DNA from: Glossina fuscipes
Lineage: Eukaryota > Arthropoda > Insecta > Diptera > Glossinidae
NCBI RefSeq assembly: GCF_014805625.2
Contig: NW_023998423.1
Coordinates: 16,175,953 to 16,239,952 of the forward strand
DNA: 64,000 nt
Direction: 5' to 3'
Position 1 is the first letter of the stretch. Each line of letters starts with the position of its first letter. The position numbers were made by a program, and so were the translations under genes. Shown here piece after piece: positions 63,757-64,000 of the stretch. The notes under the pieces were generated by a model. The model was not told the origin of the DNA. It worked only from the letters and a program-made list of their open reading frames with translations, and did not search any database.

Positions 63757-64000
63757 GGTACTGGGTATGTCAAATATTGAGAGATTTATTATAGTAATCG
63801 ATTCAAAATCACTTTACGAATTGATCTAAGTTTGTCCGCCAGTATGTCCTTGTGTCCGTTTAATGTCTATCCATGTATTCTTGTGCTCAATTTTGTTATG
63901 GTACTAGGTATGTCAAATGTTGAGAGATTTATTGTAGTAATCGATTCAAAATAAATTTAAGAATTGGTCTAAGTTTGTCCGCTAGTATGTCCATCTGTCC
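63757..64000 (+). repeat. Tandem duplication, 143-bp period, cut by the window edge
   Basis: GGTACTGGGTATGTCAAATA at 63757 recurs as GGTACTAGGTATGTCAAATG at 63900, each followed by TTGAGAGATTTATT, GTAATCGATTCAAAAT and CTAAGTTTGTCCG. An imperfect hairpin (ATACCC ... GGGTAT) at 63739-63768 precedes it. Confidence 0.8.

Noticed and set aside
1..64000. CRISPR arrays, operons or bacterial insertions
   Set aside because: No regularly spaced identical repeats with unique spacers, no gene-dense intronless block. The sequence behaves as fly nuclear DNA throughout.

Overview
The window is AT-rich, intron-containing animal DNA with many poly-T, (TA)n, (GA)n and trinucleotide tracts. It holds one clear protein-coding gene: starry night / flamingo (stan, the CELSR family atypical cadherin GPCR), on the + strand from 45675 to at least 56767. 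The predicted protein is near-collinear with Drosophila Flamingo as I know it, which points to a higher (brachyceran) fly. The long repeat-filled flanks suggest a genome larger than Drosophila's, perhaps a calyptrate fly. I cannot name the species.

stan layout: a 5'UTR exon with an acceptor at 45470/45471 and three short uORFs, then four coding exons (45675-47280, 47335-54589, 54732-55271, 55346-56767) separated by introns of 54, 142 and 74 bp. They encode about 3607 residues: signal segment, unique N-terminal domain, nine cadherin repeats, EGF / laminin-G / laminin-EGF modules, hormone-receptor motif, GAIN/GPS, seven transmembrane helices and a Ser/Gln-rich tail. Exon 4 ends in a consensus donor, so the extreme C-terminus comes from a further exon. 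Two candidate acceptors lie at 59137 and 59431. An exon encoding the PDZ-binding tail I recall from Drosophila was not found before the window ends.

Region by region: 1-45470 has no gene I can support. Two exon-like segments (4967-5020, 31210-31297) could be leader exons of stan, which would make much of this region its 5' intron. The region also contains transposon remains: two decayed mariner transposases from different lineages (about 24490-25090 and 35900-36445), two non-LTR retrotransposon fragments (30000-30425 + strand; 41346-42050 - strand) and a possible LTR (10587-10861). There are several dispersed repeat families: a ~650-700 bp family at 13.0, 27.6 and, inverted, 40.6 kb; a second family at 17.2, 36.5 and, as a tandem pair, 60.1-60.7 kb; and a tandem tRNA-like element at 18.85-19.01 kb (-) and 21.67-21.85 kb (+). 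The 7 kb after stan holds candidate terminal exons, microsatellites and more repeats, ending in a 143-bp-period tandem duplication cut by the window edge.

I found no CRISPR array, operon, bacterial insertion or canonical intact tRNA/rRNA gene. The most useful new leads are the tRNA-like tandem element, the leader-exon and C-terminal-exon candidates of stan, and the uORF / alternative-start arrangement at its 5' end.
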